Part shown: piece by piece, positions 27,018 through 35,647 of the stretch
Layout of the letters: the number at the start of each line of letters is the position of its first letter
Numbering within the stretch: position 1 is the stretch's first letter
NCBI RefSeq assembly: GCF_052055585.1
Contig: NZ_CP170485.1
Coordinates: 186,001-250,000 of the forward strand
Direction: 5' to 3'
From: Oceanicaulis sp052055585
GTDB taxonomy: Bacteria; Pseudomonadota; Alphaproteobacteria; Caulobacterales; Maricaulaceae
Length of the DNA stretch: 64,000 nt
Notes under the pieces: model-generated
Told to the model about the DNA's origin: nothing
What the model saw: the letters and a program-made list of their open reading frames with translations, nothing else
Databases searched by the model: none
Program-made: the position numbers and the translations under genes

Positions 27018-28081
27018 GCCAGTCCATCCTGATCCTGCCCGGAGACGGCATCGGCCCGGAAGTCGCCAAAGCGGCGAAGGCCTGTCTTGAGGCGGTGGCG
27101 GCGCTGGAAGGGTTGGAGTTCACGTTTTCCGAAGCCCCGTTCGGCGGAGCGGGGATTGATGCGTGCGGCGAGCCTTTGCCGGAAGAGACCCTGAAAGCGG
27201 CGCAGGCGGCTGATGCGATCTTTCTGGGCGCCGTGGGCGGGCCGCAATGGGATGGCGGCGCGAAGCGGCCCGAGCAGGGGCTTCTGGGCCTGCGCAAGGC
27301 GCTGGGGCTTTACGCCAATCTGCGCCCGGTCAAGGTCTTCAAGGGGCTTGAGCATCTCTCGCCGCTCAAGGAAGACCGGGTTGCGGGCGCGGATGTGCTG
27401 ATCGTGCGCGAGCTGACGGGCGGGATGTATTTCGGCGAGAAGCGCGAGGGCGATGACGAGGCCTTTGACGGCTGTTCCTATTCGCGCGCCGAAGTCAGCC
27501 GCATCGCCGAGATCGGTTTCAAGGCCGCTCAGGGCCGCAAGGGCAAGCTGACGAGCGTGGACAAGGCCAATGTGCTCGCCACCTCACGCCTCTGGCGCAA
27601 GACGGTGAATGCCTTGGCGTCGGACTATCCTGATGTGGCGGTGGATCATCTTTATGTGGACGCGGCCGCCATGGCGCTGGTCACCGGGCCGACCCGGTTT
27701 GACGTCATCGTCACCGAGAATCTGTTTGGCGACATCCTGTCTGACGAGGCCGCTGTGGTGGCGGGCTCGATCGGGCTTCTGGGCTCCGCCAGCCTCGGCG
27801 CGTCCGGACCAGGTCTGTTTGAACCCATCCATGGCAGCGCGCCCGATATTGCGGGGCAGGACAAGGCCAACCCCTCCGGCGGCATCGCCAGCGCGGCCAT
27901 GCTGCTGCGCTATGGGCTGAACCAGCCCAAGGCGGCGGATCGTCTGGAAGCGGCGCTGGAAGCCGCGCTGCTGCATGAGAACCGCACGGCGGATCTCGGC
28001 GGCACGGCCAGCGGGTCGCAGTTTGCAGACGCCGTGCTGCGGCAGATCGGGAAGACGGCGGCCTCAGCCGCCGCCGAATAG
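27014..28081 (+). CDS. leuB: 3-isopropylmalate dehydrogenase
   Basis: Oxidises and decarboxylates 3-isopropylmalate to 2-ketoisocaproate. The 355 aa sequence has ILPGDGIGPEV at the start, VRELTGGMYFGEKR in the middle, and FEPIHGSAPDIAGQDKANP near the C-terminus, all IMDH signatures with the NAD-binding region. It is the last gene of the ilv-leu operon. Its stop is 11 bp from the stop of a convergent SDR gene, with no visible terminator. Confidence 0.98.
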   Translation: MSQSILILPGDGIGPEVAKAAKACLEAVAALEGLEFTFSEAPFGGAGIDACGEPLPEETLKAAQAADAIFLGAVGGPQWDGGAKRPEQGLLGLRKALGLYANLRPVKVFKGLEHLSPLKEDRVAGADVLIVRELTGGMYFGEKREGDDEAFDGCSYSRAEVSRIAEIGFKAAQGRKGKLTSVDKANVLATSRLWRKTVNALASDYPDVAVDHLYVDAAAMALVTGPTRFDVIVTENLFGDILSDEAAVVAGSIGLLGSASLGASGPGLFEPIHGSAPDIAGQDKANPSGGIASAAMLLRYGLNQPKAADRLEAALEAALLHENRTADLGGTASGSQFADAVLRQIGKTAASAAAE

Positions 28082-28092
28082 AGGCGCGAGGG

Positions 28093-28926
28093 TCAGTCGG
28101 CCTTGCGCCGGCTGGCCCGCTTCTTGATGAAATCCCAGTACCGGATCGGGAATATCCGCTCCAGAATGGCGAGCGTGTGGGCGTCCTTGCCCACGAGTAC
28201 GCGCGGCAGGCGACGTTCTACGCCGCGAAGGATGATCTCGGCCGCTTCAGGCGGCGGCATCACCAGGCCTTCCTTGGCCATTTTCTTCACCGCCTTGAGC
28301 TCGGCCTCGGTCATGTCGGCGGGCTTTTTCGCGTCCTCGGCGATCTTGGTGTTCACCCCGCCGGGATGGATGGTCGTTACCCCGATGGACGTGCCTTCAA
28401 GCTCGTGCATCAGGGCGTTCGAGAAGCCGCGCACCGCGAACTTGGCCGAGGAATAGGCCGTCTGGCCCGCCGGGGCGACAATGCCGAAGATCGAGGAGAC
28501 ATTGACCAGCTGGGCGGTGTCGGCCTGTTTGAGAAGCGGCATGAAAGCGCGCGTCATGCGCACCACGCCATAGAAGTTGATATTGATCAGCCACTCGAAA
28601 TCATCGTCGGTGACCCGGTCAAAGGTCCCGCCGAGCGCGACGCCGGCATTGTTGAACAGGCCATGCACAGCGCCATGCTCTTTCTCGACCGCCTGAGCGA
28701 ACGCCTCGATCTGGCTCTTGTCGGCGACATCGACCTTATGGGTCGTCACCTTGATTTCATTGCTTTTGAGAGCGTTGGCGACCTCTTCAAGTCGCGCTTC
28801 ATTGATGTCGGCGAGCGCCAGGTTCGCGCCTCGCGCCGCCAGGGCCGCCGCGAGCGCTGCGCCAATGCCGCTGCCTGCGCCAGTGATGACGGCGGTACGG
28901 CCCTTGAATTCGAGATGACGGGTCAT
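28093..28926 (-). CDS. SDR family NAD(P)-dependent oxidoreductase
   Basis: A classical short-chain dehydrogenase of 277 aa: TGAGSGIG at about residues 15-22, NNAG, a catalytic Ser in VNVSSIFG and YSSAK for the Tyr-Lys pair, then HPGGVNT. The basic C-terminal tail (KKRASRRKAD) is typical of SDRs found near flavin monooxygenases and alcohol/ketone catabolism genes. The substrate is unknown. A palindrome GTGAAC-N3-GTTCAC lies 33-47 nt upstream of the start, the same as upstream of the monooxygenase at 53584, suggesting co-regulation (see findings). Confidence 0.92.
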   Translation of the reverse strand: MTRHLEFKGRTAVITGAGSGIGAALAAALAARGANLALADINEARLEEVANALKSNEIKVTTHKVDVADKSQIEAFAQAVEKEHGAVHGLFNNAGVALGGTFDRVTDDDFEWLININFYGVVRMTRAFMPLLKQADTAQLVNVSSIFGIVAPAGQTAYSSAKFAVRGFSNALMHELEGTSIGVTTIHPGGVNTKIAEDAKKPADMTEAELKAVKKMAKEGLVMPPPEAAEIILRGVERRLPRVLVGKDAHTLAILERIFPIRYWDFIKKRASRRKAD

Positions 28927-28958
28927 GCTCTCCCCCTGAGATTATTGCCGGTTTTGAT

Positions 28959-28973
28959 GTGAACGCTGTTCAC
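28959..28973. promoter_or_regulatory. palindromic operator GTGAAC-N3-GTTCAC
   Basis: A perfect 6-3-6 inverted repeat (GTGAACGCTGTTCAC) in the promoter region of the SDR gene starting at 28926. The same arms occur upstream of the Baeyer-Villiger-type monooxygenase. The length and symmetry suit a TetR-family operator. Confidence 0.6.
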
Positions 28974-29117
28974 TCCGGCTTTTGCGGCAGACTTCCAGAG
29001 TTTTCAGCCTCTGTCCATCTGGCTGCGGGGGCGGATACGACTTGCGGCTGTCTTGTCAGGGGCTGGAAATAGGATCACAGTCAGGAATACACATAAAAAA
29101 TATAGGGAGGAGTTCGC

Positions 29118-29915
29118 ATGGTTACGCTGGAAAAAGTCCGTCGCGATGCACCCTGGACCTGGATCAAGGGCGCGATTGACGACATGCGCGCCGCGCCCTT
29201 GCTGTCCATCGGTTACGGCGTCGTGTTCACCGTGATCGGTCTCATGATCACCGTGGGCCTGTGGATGCTCGGTCAGGGCGCGATCGTGCCGGTGATGATG
29301 GGCGGGTTTGCGCTTGTGGCGCCGGCCTCGGCGATCGGCATCTACCGGATCAGCCAGATGCGCGATCACGGCAAAGCGCCGGGACTTTGGGATTTCTGGT
29401 CCATTCCGGCGGGCCGTTTCACCCAGCTCGCTCTTCTCAGCGTTCTGATGCTGGTCTTCTTCCTGACCTGGGCCCGGCTCGCGCAGATGATGTTTGCGCT
29501 CTTCACCAATGACGCCGACTTCCGCCTCGGCAGCTTCCTGCCTTTCCTGTTCACCGATGTGCAGGGCGTGATGCTGATGATGATCGGTACTCTGGTGGGC
29601 GCGGCGCTGGCGCTGGTGGCGTTCATGGTCTCCGCGCTCTCCTTCCCCATGATGGTGGATCAGGATGTGGACGCGGTGACCGCTGTTGTCGCCTCCATCA
29701 AGGCGGTGAAAGACCAACCCGAAGTGATGCTCGTCTGGGCCTGGCTGATCGCCTTTGCGACCGGGGCGGGCCTGGCGCTGTTCGGGATCGGCATCGCCAT
29801 CACCTTCCCGCTGATCGCTCATGCCAGCTGGCGCGCCTACAAGGATTTCAACCCGCGCCCGAAACCGAGCGCCAAGGAAGTCGAAGCCGCACTGGCGGAC
29901 AAGAACCACGCCTGA
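29118..29915 (+). CDS. DUF2189 family integral membrane protein
   Basis: A 265 aa protein with about six hydrophobic segments. It has the N-terminal WTWIKGAIDDMRAAPLLSIGYG entry, LVAPASAIGIYRISQ, and a SFPMMVDQDVD-AVTAV motif, which match the DUF2189 membrane family. The function is unknown. Relatives are often annotated near respiratory oxidase genes, and here a complete cbb3 cluster follows on the opposite strand. The ATG at 29118 has GGAGG 7 nt upstream. The gene ends in a repeat-type hairpin shared with ccoS. Confidence 0.83.
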   Translation: MVTLEKVRRDAPWTWIKGAIDDMRAAPLLSIGYGVVFTVIGLMITVGLWMLGQGAIVPVMMGGFALVAPASAIGIYRISQMRDHGKAPGLWDFWSIPAGRFTQLALLSVLMLVFFLTWARLAQMMFALFTNDADFRLGSFLPFLFTDVQGVMLMMIGTLVGAALALVAFMVSALSFPMMVDQDVDAVTAVVASIKAVKDQPEVMLVWAWLIAFATGAGLALFGIGIAITFPLIAHASWRAYKDFNPRPKPSAKEVEAALADKNHA

Positions 29916-29921
29916 TCCAGA

Positions 29922-30027
29922 GCTGAAATTCCGGGCGAGCGAGAGCGAAAACCCGGGATCTCGTTCAGAATACTGCGCCTTTCCCTGATAGAGGCCCCGG
30001 CTCCCCGGCCGGGGCTTCAGTGTTTTA
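29922..30027. repeat. intergenic palindromic repeat, copy A
   Basis: A composite of two inverted repeats: CCGGGCGAGCG...ACCCGGG and GCCCCGGC-6 nt-GCCGGGGC (29994-30015), followed by TTCAGTGTTTTA. A second copy of the same order lies at 57697-57806. It fills the gap between the convergent DUF2189 and ccoS stops and its second stem could terminate both. Confidence 0.65.
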
Positions 30028-30031
30028 TGAA

Positions 30032-30202
30032 CTAGCGCTCGTCCTCATCATCCACGATGGGGCCGTCATCATCAATGAGGATGCGCTCGGCGGCGCCGTC
30101 GAGATCGTCATACTGACCCGACTTCATCGCCCAGAAGAAGCCCAGAAGGCCCATGGCGCCGAGCACTAGGGCGGCGGGGATCAGCCAGAGAAGAGCGGTC
30201 AT
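30032..30202 (-). CDS. ccoS: cbb3-type cytochrome oxidase assembly protein CcoS
   Basis: A short ORF of 56 codons, read directly on the minus strand. It has one N-terminal transmembrane helix (LLWLIPAALVLGAMGLLGFF) followed by FWAMKSGQYDDLDGAAERIL and an acidic tail. The SGQYDDLDGAAERIL motif is diagnostic of CcoS/FixS, needed for cofactor insertion into the cbb3 oxidase. Its ATG overlaps the ccoI stop (ATGA, 30199-30202), fixing both the start and the operon ccoGHIS. Confidence 0.95.
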   Translation of the reverse strand: MTALLWLIPAALVLGAMGLLGFFWAMKSGQYDDLDGAAERILIDDDGPIVDDEDER

Positions 30203-32421
30203 GCGCGCCAGAGCCTCAATGCGTTGGCCATCACCACAAGCGAGCTGGCGGACATGGCGATGGCGGCCACGAGCGGCGTGACCAGACCAAACACCGCCAG
30301 CGGCACGGCGATGACGTTATAGAGATTGGCGAGGGCGAAATTCTCCATCATCCGCGCCTTCGCGGCCCGGGCGATTTCGACCGCGCGCGGCAAGGCCGCC
30401 AGCCGGTCGCCCTGGATAACAAGATCGGCTGCAGACCGCGAAATGTCCGCCGCCGAGCCCATGGAGATGGACACATGGGCGGAGGCGAGGGCCGGGGCGT
30501 CATTGATGCCGTCGCCCACCATGATCGGGGCCTCGCCCGCCGCGTTCATCGCGTTGATGCGCGCGATCTTGTCCTGGGGTTTCAGGCCGGACTGGTAGCG
30601 ATCAAGGCCTAGCGCATGCGCTGAAGCGGCGACGGGCGCTTCGCGGTCGCCCGACAGAAGCTCGACGGGCAGGCCCTGCGCCTTGAGCCCGGTGACGGCC
30701 TCGGGCGCATCCGCGCGCAATCCATCTGAAAAGACAAAGCGCACGGGCGTTTCGCCCTCAACCAGCAGCCAAGCCTCCAGAACCGAAGGGTCAGGGTCTT
30801 GGCCCTGTTTTTCAAGGCCAAGCCAGCTCGCCGAACCAAACTGGATCACGGCGCCCTCGGCGGTGCCGGTCAGGCCGCCGCCTGCGATTTCCTGAAGGTC
30901 ATCGGCCAGCGGGCCGGGGCCCGCAGCGTCTGCGATGGCGCGCGAGATCGGATGGCGCGAGCCGCGCGCCAGACGGGCGGCGAAATTGAGCGTCCGGGGA
31001 GAGATGTCATCGCGGTTGATCAGGGTCGGACGGCCCAGCGTCAGCGTGCCGGTCTTGTCAAAGACCACAGATTTGGCTTCAGCGAGCCGTTCCAGCGCGT
31101 CACCCGATTTCACCAGCACGCCCTCGCCATAGAGCCGGCCGGACGCCACCACCTGAACGGCGGGCACCACCAGCGCCAGCGCGCAGGGGCAAGTGATGAT
31201 CAGCACCGCGATGGCGTTCATCACAGCGTCGTGGACATTGCCGGTAAAGGCGAGCCAGCCGATCAGCGTGACAAACGCCATGATGAAGACGCCTGGCACA
31301 TAGGCGCGGGCGGCCTTGTCGGCATAGCGCACATAGCGCGAGCGGCCCTGTTCGCCCGCTTCCACAAGACGCGCGATTTCCGCCAGCAGGGAATCGTCGC
31401 GCGCGGCGGTGGCCTTCACGGTCAAAGGCGCGTTGAGATTGATCATGCCCGAATAGACCGTACCGCCCGGCTCCAGCATTTGCGGCTGGGTTTCGCCGGT
31501 GACCAGAGCCGCGTCGAGCTCGCCGCGGCCTTCGGTGATCACGCCATCTACGGGCATGCGGTCGCCCGGTGCGATGCGTAGCAGATCGCCCGGTTTCACA
31601 TCGCGGGCCGGGATCGCCCTGATTGCGCCGTCGGGCTCGATCCGGTGAGCGATGCGCGCTTGCAGCGCGGCAAGATCGCGGGCCGCCTGACCGGCGCGGG
31701 CGCGCAGACGTACATCCAGAAAGCGTCCGATCAGAAGGAAGAAGAGGAGCATGATCGCGGCATCGAAATACGCCGCGCCATGACCCAGAGCCGTTTCATA
31801 GATCGACAGGCCGCACGCCAGGAGCACCGCCAGCGAGATCGGCAGATCCATGTTCACATTGCGGGTGCGCACGCCGGTGATCGCATTCTTGAAGAAGGGC
31901 CAACCGGCATAGGCGACGGCGGGCAGGGCGATCAGCCCGGAAATCCAGTGCATCAGGGTGATGGTGGCGAGACTCATCTCGCCTTCGCCAGCCCAGACCG
32001 AGATCGACAGCAGCATCACATTGGCGGACGCAAAACCCGCCACGCCCAGAGCGCGCAACAGGCGCTTTTCTTCATCCGATTTTGGATCGTCTGCGGTTTC
32101 AGGCTGATAGGGCCGGGCGCGATAACCCAGATGTTCCAGCCGCCCGACAATCTCTTCGGCCCGCGCATCAGGTCCGGTGAACTTTACCGCCAGTCGCCCG
32201 GTGGACAGGTTCAGGCGTGCGCGTTTGACGCCGTCGAGCTTTTGCAGCCCATCCTCGATCTTGACGATACAGGCGGCGCAATGAGCGCCTTCGACGGCAA
32301 GGTCGATCGCCTTGCTGTCTTCGGTCTCGCGCACAAAGGCGGTGATTTCGTCCCCGGTCGCGCGGGCGGGCGAACCCGCCTGCGCTGTTTCAGGGCCGAA
32401 AGCGGGCTCTACTGACGCCAC
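30199..32421 (-). CDS. ccoI: copper-transporting P-type ATPase CcoI/FixI
   Basis: A 740 aa P1B ATPase that exports Cu(I) for cbb3 oxidase assembly. It has an N-terminal HMA metal-binding site GAHCAAC (C48, C51), the membrane CPC motif (about 408-410, CPCALALVVP), the phosphorylation site DKTGTLT (about 453), the SRHPIS histidine motif, and GDGINDAPAL. The start is a GTG at 32421, preceded by GGAG at 8 nt and overlapping the ccoH end by 13 nt; no nearby ATG fits. Context inside ccoGHIS makes the CcoI role more likely than a general CopA. Confidence 0.95.
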   Translation of the reverse strand: MASVEPAFGPETAQAGSPARATGDEITAFVRETEDSKAIDLAVEGAHCAACIVKIEDGLQKLDGVKRARLNLSTGRLAVKFTGPDARAEEIVGRLEHLGYRARPYQPETADDPKSDEEKRLLRALGVAGFASANVMLLSISVWAGEGEMSLATITLMHWISGLIALPAVAYAGWPFFKNAITGVRTRNVNMDLPISLAVLLACGLSIYETALGHGAAYFDAAIMLLFFLLIGRFLDVRLRARAGQAARDLAALQARIAHRIEPDGAIRAIPARDVKPGDLLRIAPGDRMPVDGVITEGRGELDAALVTGETQPQMLEPGGTVYSGMINLNAPLTVKATAARDDSLLAEIARLVEAGEQGRSRYVRYADKAARAYVPGVFIMAFVTLIGWLAFTGNVHDAVMNAIAVLIITCPCALALVVPAVQVVASGRLYGEGVLVKSGDALERLAEAKSVVFDKTGTLTLGRPTLINRDDISPRTLNFAARLARGSRHPISRAIADAAGPGPLADDLQEIAGGGLTGTAEGAVIQFGSASWLGLEKQGQDPDPSVLEAWLLVEGETPVRFVFSDGLRADAPEAVTGLKAQGLPVELLSGDREAPVAASAHALGLDRYQSGLKPQDKIARINAMNAAGEAPIMVGDGINDAPALASAHVSISMGSAADISRSAADLVIQGDRLAALPRAVEIARAAKARMMENFALANLYNVIAVPLAVFGLVTPLVAAIAMSASSLVVMANALRLWRA

Positions 32422-32903
32422 AACTCGCGCTCCAGCACGAACGGAGCGTCCGCGTCCACAGCTTCGGCATGCAGGGTCCAGCCGCCTTCGGTGACGTTCT
32501 CGACCGGGGCGGAGTACACGCCCGGACGCGCTTCATTGAAGGTCAGGGCGTGATCGAGATCGGTATTGGCCGGATGACGCAGGGCGCCGGTCAGTTCAAG
32601 GCCCATCACCGGCTGGTCGTCCGCATCGGTGACGCGGATCAGAACCCGGTCATCGGCCAGATTGACCGCCGCACTCCAGCCGAGCGCCGCCTGGGCGCGC
32701 CGCTGGGCTATGACGTCATTGTATTCCAGCCCCTGCACATAGGAGCGGCGCTGATCCTCTCCGGGGAAGGATTTCACCGCCAGCGAGATGAAAACCGCGT
32801 TCACCGCGATGATCGTGGCGAAGAACATGATCATCCCGGCCAGCACGTGCCAGCCCTTGATGCGGAAACCGGAAGAGCCCTCGGGCGCGGTATAGTCGGT
32901 CAT
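32409..32903 (-). CDS. ccoH: FixH/CcoH family cbb3 oxidase accessory protein
   Basis: A 164 aa protein with an N-terminal transmembrane helix (VLAGMIMFFATIIAVNAVFI) and the FixH periplasmic domain with QGLEYNDVIAQRRAQAALGW. It is an assembly or stability factor for the cbb3 oxidase. It overlaps ccoG by 4 nt (ATGA at 32900-32903) and ccoI by 13 nt, consistent with a tightly coupled ccoGHIS operon. Confidence 0.93.
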   Translation of the reverse strand: MTDYTAPEGSSGFRIKGWHVLAGMIMFFATIIAVNAVFISLAVKSFPGEDQRRSYVQGLEYNDVIAQRRAQAALGWSAAVNLADDRVLIRVTDADDQPVMGLELTGALRHPANTDLDHALTFNEARPGVYSAPVENVTEGGWTLHAEAVDADAPFVLERELWRQ

Positions 32904-34393
32904 CGGATCTCTCCGGTCTGGAAGGCGGAGCGGGTCTGCGCGGTCTCGCCGGTTTCAGCATCAGTGATGATGAAGCTCAGCGGTTCGGACGGCGCATCCA
33001 CCGCCTCACGCGGCAAGGTGACAAACACCCGGAAATCCTGCGTCTGGTCGGCGTCGACTGCAAGCTGACGAGATGTCTCATCTGCGCCCAGCACGCGGAC
33101 TTCCATGGCGGGATCGCCCTCGATCGTCAGTTCATAGGTGCGTGGCTCGCCGGTCTTGTTCAGGACGGTGAGCGTATAGCCATTGCGCACGGACCCGTCA
33201 GACAGCCGCACATAGTTGGGGCTGCGATCCCGATAGGCGTTCACATCGAGCACCGATCGGTTCGCGAGGCTGAACAGCATCAGCCCGCCGACCGCAACGA
33301 TCAGCACGGCGTAAAGAATGGTGCGCGGACGCAGGAAACGGTAGCGAGGTTTGAGGTCTTTCGCCCGGCGCTCGACATTGTCCTGGCTGTCATAGGCGAT
33401 CAGCCCTTTGGGGCGACCGATCTTGGCCATGATGTCGTCGCAGGCGTCGATGCACAGCGCGCAGTTGATGCATTCGAGCTGGTCGCCATCGCGGATGTCG
33501 ATGCCCATCGGGCAGGCGGCGACGCAGGCCTTGCAGTCGATGCAGTCGCCGCGGCCTTCCCAGCTTTCACCTTTCTTGTGACGGCCGCGCGGCTCGCCGC
33601 GATCGACCTTGTAGGTCACGCTCAGCGCTTCCTTGTCGATCAGCGCGCCCTGAATGCGCGGCCAGGGGCACATATAGGTGCAGACCTGCTCGCGCATGGT
33701 GCCGGCCAGCGTGTAGGTGGTGAAGGTCAGAACGCCAAAGAAGATGTAGCTCGTCAGCGCGGCCTGGCCGGTGACGAAATTATTCACGACCTGAAAGGCG
33801 TCGTGGAAATACAGGATCCAGGCGCCGCCCGTGGCTGCTGCGATCAACAGCCAGACGGCGTGCTTGCCGATCTTGCGCCACGCCTTGTCCAGGCTCCAGG
33901 GCGCGCGGTCGAGCATGATGCGCTTGTTGCGGTCGCCTTCGAACATGCGCTCGACGGCGATGAAAAGATCGGTCCAGACCGTTTGCGGGCAGGCATAGCC
34001 GCACCAGACCCGGCCGAAGAGCGAGGTCACAAGGAACAGCGCCAGCGCGGATACGATCAAAAGTCCGGTGATGTAATAGACTTCCTGAGGCCAGATCTCG
34101 ATGAAGAAGAAGTAGAAGCGGGCATTGGCGAAATCCACGAGCACCGCCTGGTCCGGCGCGCCCGGACCGCGGTCCCAGCGCAGGAAGGGCAGGATGTAGT
34201 AGACGCCCAGCGCCAGGGCCATGAAGACCCATTTGCCCAGACGGAATTTACCGTGGACCAGCTTGGGATGGATGGGTTCGCGTTTTTTATAGAGCTCGCG
34301 CGAGTGGGCGGCGTTCACCGCGACTGCATCATGGCGTTCAACGCCGTCGGCAGCCTGTTCCCGAGCTTCGGGACGATTTTTGATCAGATTCAT
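32900..34393 (-). CDS. ccoG: cytochrome c oxidase accessory protein CcoG (FixG)
   Basis: A 497 aa membrane polyferredoxin. It has transmembrane helices in the first about 230 residues, with CGYACPQTVWTDLF and CTYMCPWPRIQ. Two 4Fe-4S cluster motifs follow at C284/C287/C290/C294 and C308/C311/C314/C318. The C-terminal FixG immunoglobulin-like domain occupies the last about 120 residues. Family members reduce Cu(II) for cbb3 assembly. It is the first gene of ccoGHIS and is separated from ccoP by a gap with a strong hairpin. Confidence 0.96.
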   Translation of the reverse strand: MNLIKNRPEAREQAADGVERHDAVAVNAAHSRELYKKREPIHPKLVHGKFRLGKWVFMALALGVYYILPFLRWDRGPGAPDQAVLVDFANARFYFFFIEIWPQEVYYITGLLIVSALALFLVTSLFGRVWCGYACPQTVWTDLFIAVERMFEGDRNKRIMLDRAPWSLDKAWRKIGKHAVWLLIAAATGGAWILYFHDAFQVVNNFVTGQAALTSYIFFGVLTFTTYTLAGTMREQVCTYMCPWPRIQGALIDKEALSVTYKVDRGEPRGRHKKGESWEGRGDCIDCKACVAACPMGIDIRDGDQLECINCALCIDACDDIMAKIGRPKGLIAYDSQDNVERRAKDLKPRYRFLRPRTILYAVLIVAVGGLMLFSLANRSVLDVNAYRDRSPNYVRLSDGSVRNGYTLTVLNKTGEPRTYELTIEGDPAMEVRVLGADETSRQLAVDADQTQDFRVFVTLPREAVDAPSEPLSFIITDAETGETAQTRSAFQTGEIR

Positions 34394-34430
34394 AGTCTTC
34401 TCCGGCCTCCGGCCGTGGTGTCAGACAAAT

Positions 34431-34466
34431 GCGCCATCTGGCTCGCCCCAGAGAACCAGATGGCGC
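34431..34466 (-). terminator. intercistronic stem-loop between ccoNOQP and ccoGHIS
   Basis: A perfect 11 bp stem GCGCCATCTGG / CCAGATGGCGC with a 14 nt loop, 31 nt after the ccoP stop. The following minus-strand sequence ATTTGTC is only weakly T-rich. It may be a partial terminator or an mRNA-stabilising or processing element that lowers ccoGHIS expression. Confidence 0.6.
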
Positions 34467-34497
34467 TTGATAGTCAGGGCCCTTGCGGGCGGGGCTC

Positions 34498-35460
34498 CTA
34501 GCGCCCCGCCTCCTGGGCGTTGATCACGTCGGCCGCACTGGCTTCGGTAATCGTTGCGCTCTCACCGCCGCCCAGCAGGTAGACGTAAGCAGCGAGTGCG
34601 GTGATCACTTCCTCATCAAGACGCCCTTCCCAGGCCGGCATCATGCCGTAGGGGCCACGCCAGATGGTGTTGTAGATCTGGTCGCGCGTGCCGCCATAGA
34701 GCCATTCCTGATCGGTCAGGTTCGGCGCGCCTTGCGTGCGGTCGCCCCGACCGTCAACGCCATGGCAGGCCGAGCACTGGAATTCGAAGATTTCAGCGCC
34801 CGTGGTCTGACCGGCCTCGGTCGGCTCGATCATCTCAGACAGCGTCATGACATAATCGGTGACCGCCGAGATCTCTTCACGGCTCAGAAGCTCATCGCGG
34901 CCGTAGGACGGCATTTGCGAGAAGCGGGTGTCGGCATTGGATTCCCAGCGAACGCCCACGTGCAGGGTGTGACGGATCTCGTCGAACGAACCGCCCCACA
35001 GCCACACATCGTCGTTGAGGTTGGGATAGCCCAGAGCGCCCTGACCGCCTGCACCGTGGCAGGTGGCGCAGTTGTCGCCGAAGGCCGAGGACCCCGCCGC
35101 GAGGGCGAAGTTGAGAAGGTCCGCATCCGCCTCGATGGCGCTGATGCCGCCCGTATTCGCCGCCTCGGTGAGACGGGTGAACATGGGCGCGCGGCTGGCT
35201 TCGAGCTCGGCCACCGCCGCGGCCACATTGGCCCGTTCGGAGTGGTCGCGCAGGCCGCGGGTGTGGCCGTCCATGCCGGGCAAAGCGGGCCAGGCCGGCA
35301 TGAAGACCCAGTAGATCACCGACCAGACGATGGAGGCGTAGAACACCCACACCCACCAGCGCGGCAGCGGGTTGTCGAGTTCCTTGATGCCATCCCATTC
35401 ATGGCCCGTGGTGTCCACGCCGCTATAGGCGTCGACGTCTTTCTTGTGCTCGTCAGCCAT
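34498..35460 (-). CDS. ccoP: cbb3-type cytochrome c oxidase subunit III (CcoP)
   Basis: The 320 aa diheme subunit. The N-terminal soluble part (EWDGIKELDNPLPRWWVWVF) and one TM helix precede two c-type heme sites, CATCH (131-135) and CSACH (229-233), with downstream Met ligands. The frame is open upstream to 35532, but the ATG at 35460 with GGAGG 6 nt before it gives the standard start. It overlaps ccoQ by 8 nt. Confidence 0.97.
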   Translation of the reverse strand: MADEHKKDVDAYSGVDTTGHEWDGIKELDNPLPRWWVWVFYASIVWSVIYWVFMPAWPALPGMDGHTRGLRDHSERANVAAAVAELEASRAPMFTRLTEAANTGGISAIEADADLLNFALAAGSSAFGDNCATCHGAGGQGALGYPNLNDDVWLWGGSFDEIRHTLHVGVRWESNADTRFSQMPSYGRDELLSREEISAVTDYVMTLSEMIEPTEAGQTTGAEIFEFQCSACHGVDGRGDRTQGAPNLTDQEWLYGGTRDQIYNTIWRGPYGMMPAWEGRLDEEVITALAAYVYLLGGGESATITEASAADVINAQEAGR

Positions 35461-35641
35461 GATTGTCCTCCGTGGCCGAAGCGGCGGCCGGACGTGCGTC
35501 GTTTTCGAGCGGCACGCGGGCGGCGTCGTCAAACTTGTCCTGGTTCTTGGGCCAGAGGGCGTAGACCAGAACGCCAGCGAAGATCGCGACGAACATGATC
35601 AGCCCCCAGGTCTGTGCGAAGCTTGAAAGCATCTCGTACAT
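35453..35641 (-). CDS. ccoQ: cbb3-type cytochrome c oxidase subunit IV (CcoQ)
   Basis: A 62 aa protein with one transmembrane helix (TWGLIMFVAIFAGVLVYAL) followed by a WPKNQDKFDDAARVPL tail, the CcoQ/FixQ pattern. It stabilises the oxidase complex. It starts 6 nt after the ccoO stop and overlaps the ccoP start. Confidence 0.95.
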   Translation of the reverse strand: MYEMLSSFAQTWGLIMFVAIFAGVLVYALWPKNQDKFDDAARVPLENDARPAAASATEDNHG

Positions 35642-35647
35642 GGCGGC

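Noticed and set aside
28082..28092. Terminator between leuB and the SDR gene.
   Set aside because: Only 11 bp separate the stops and no stem-loop is present.
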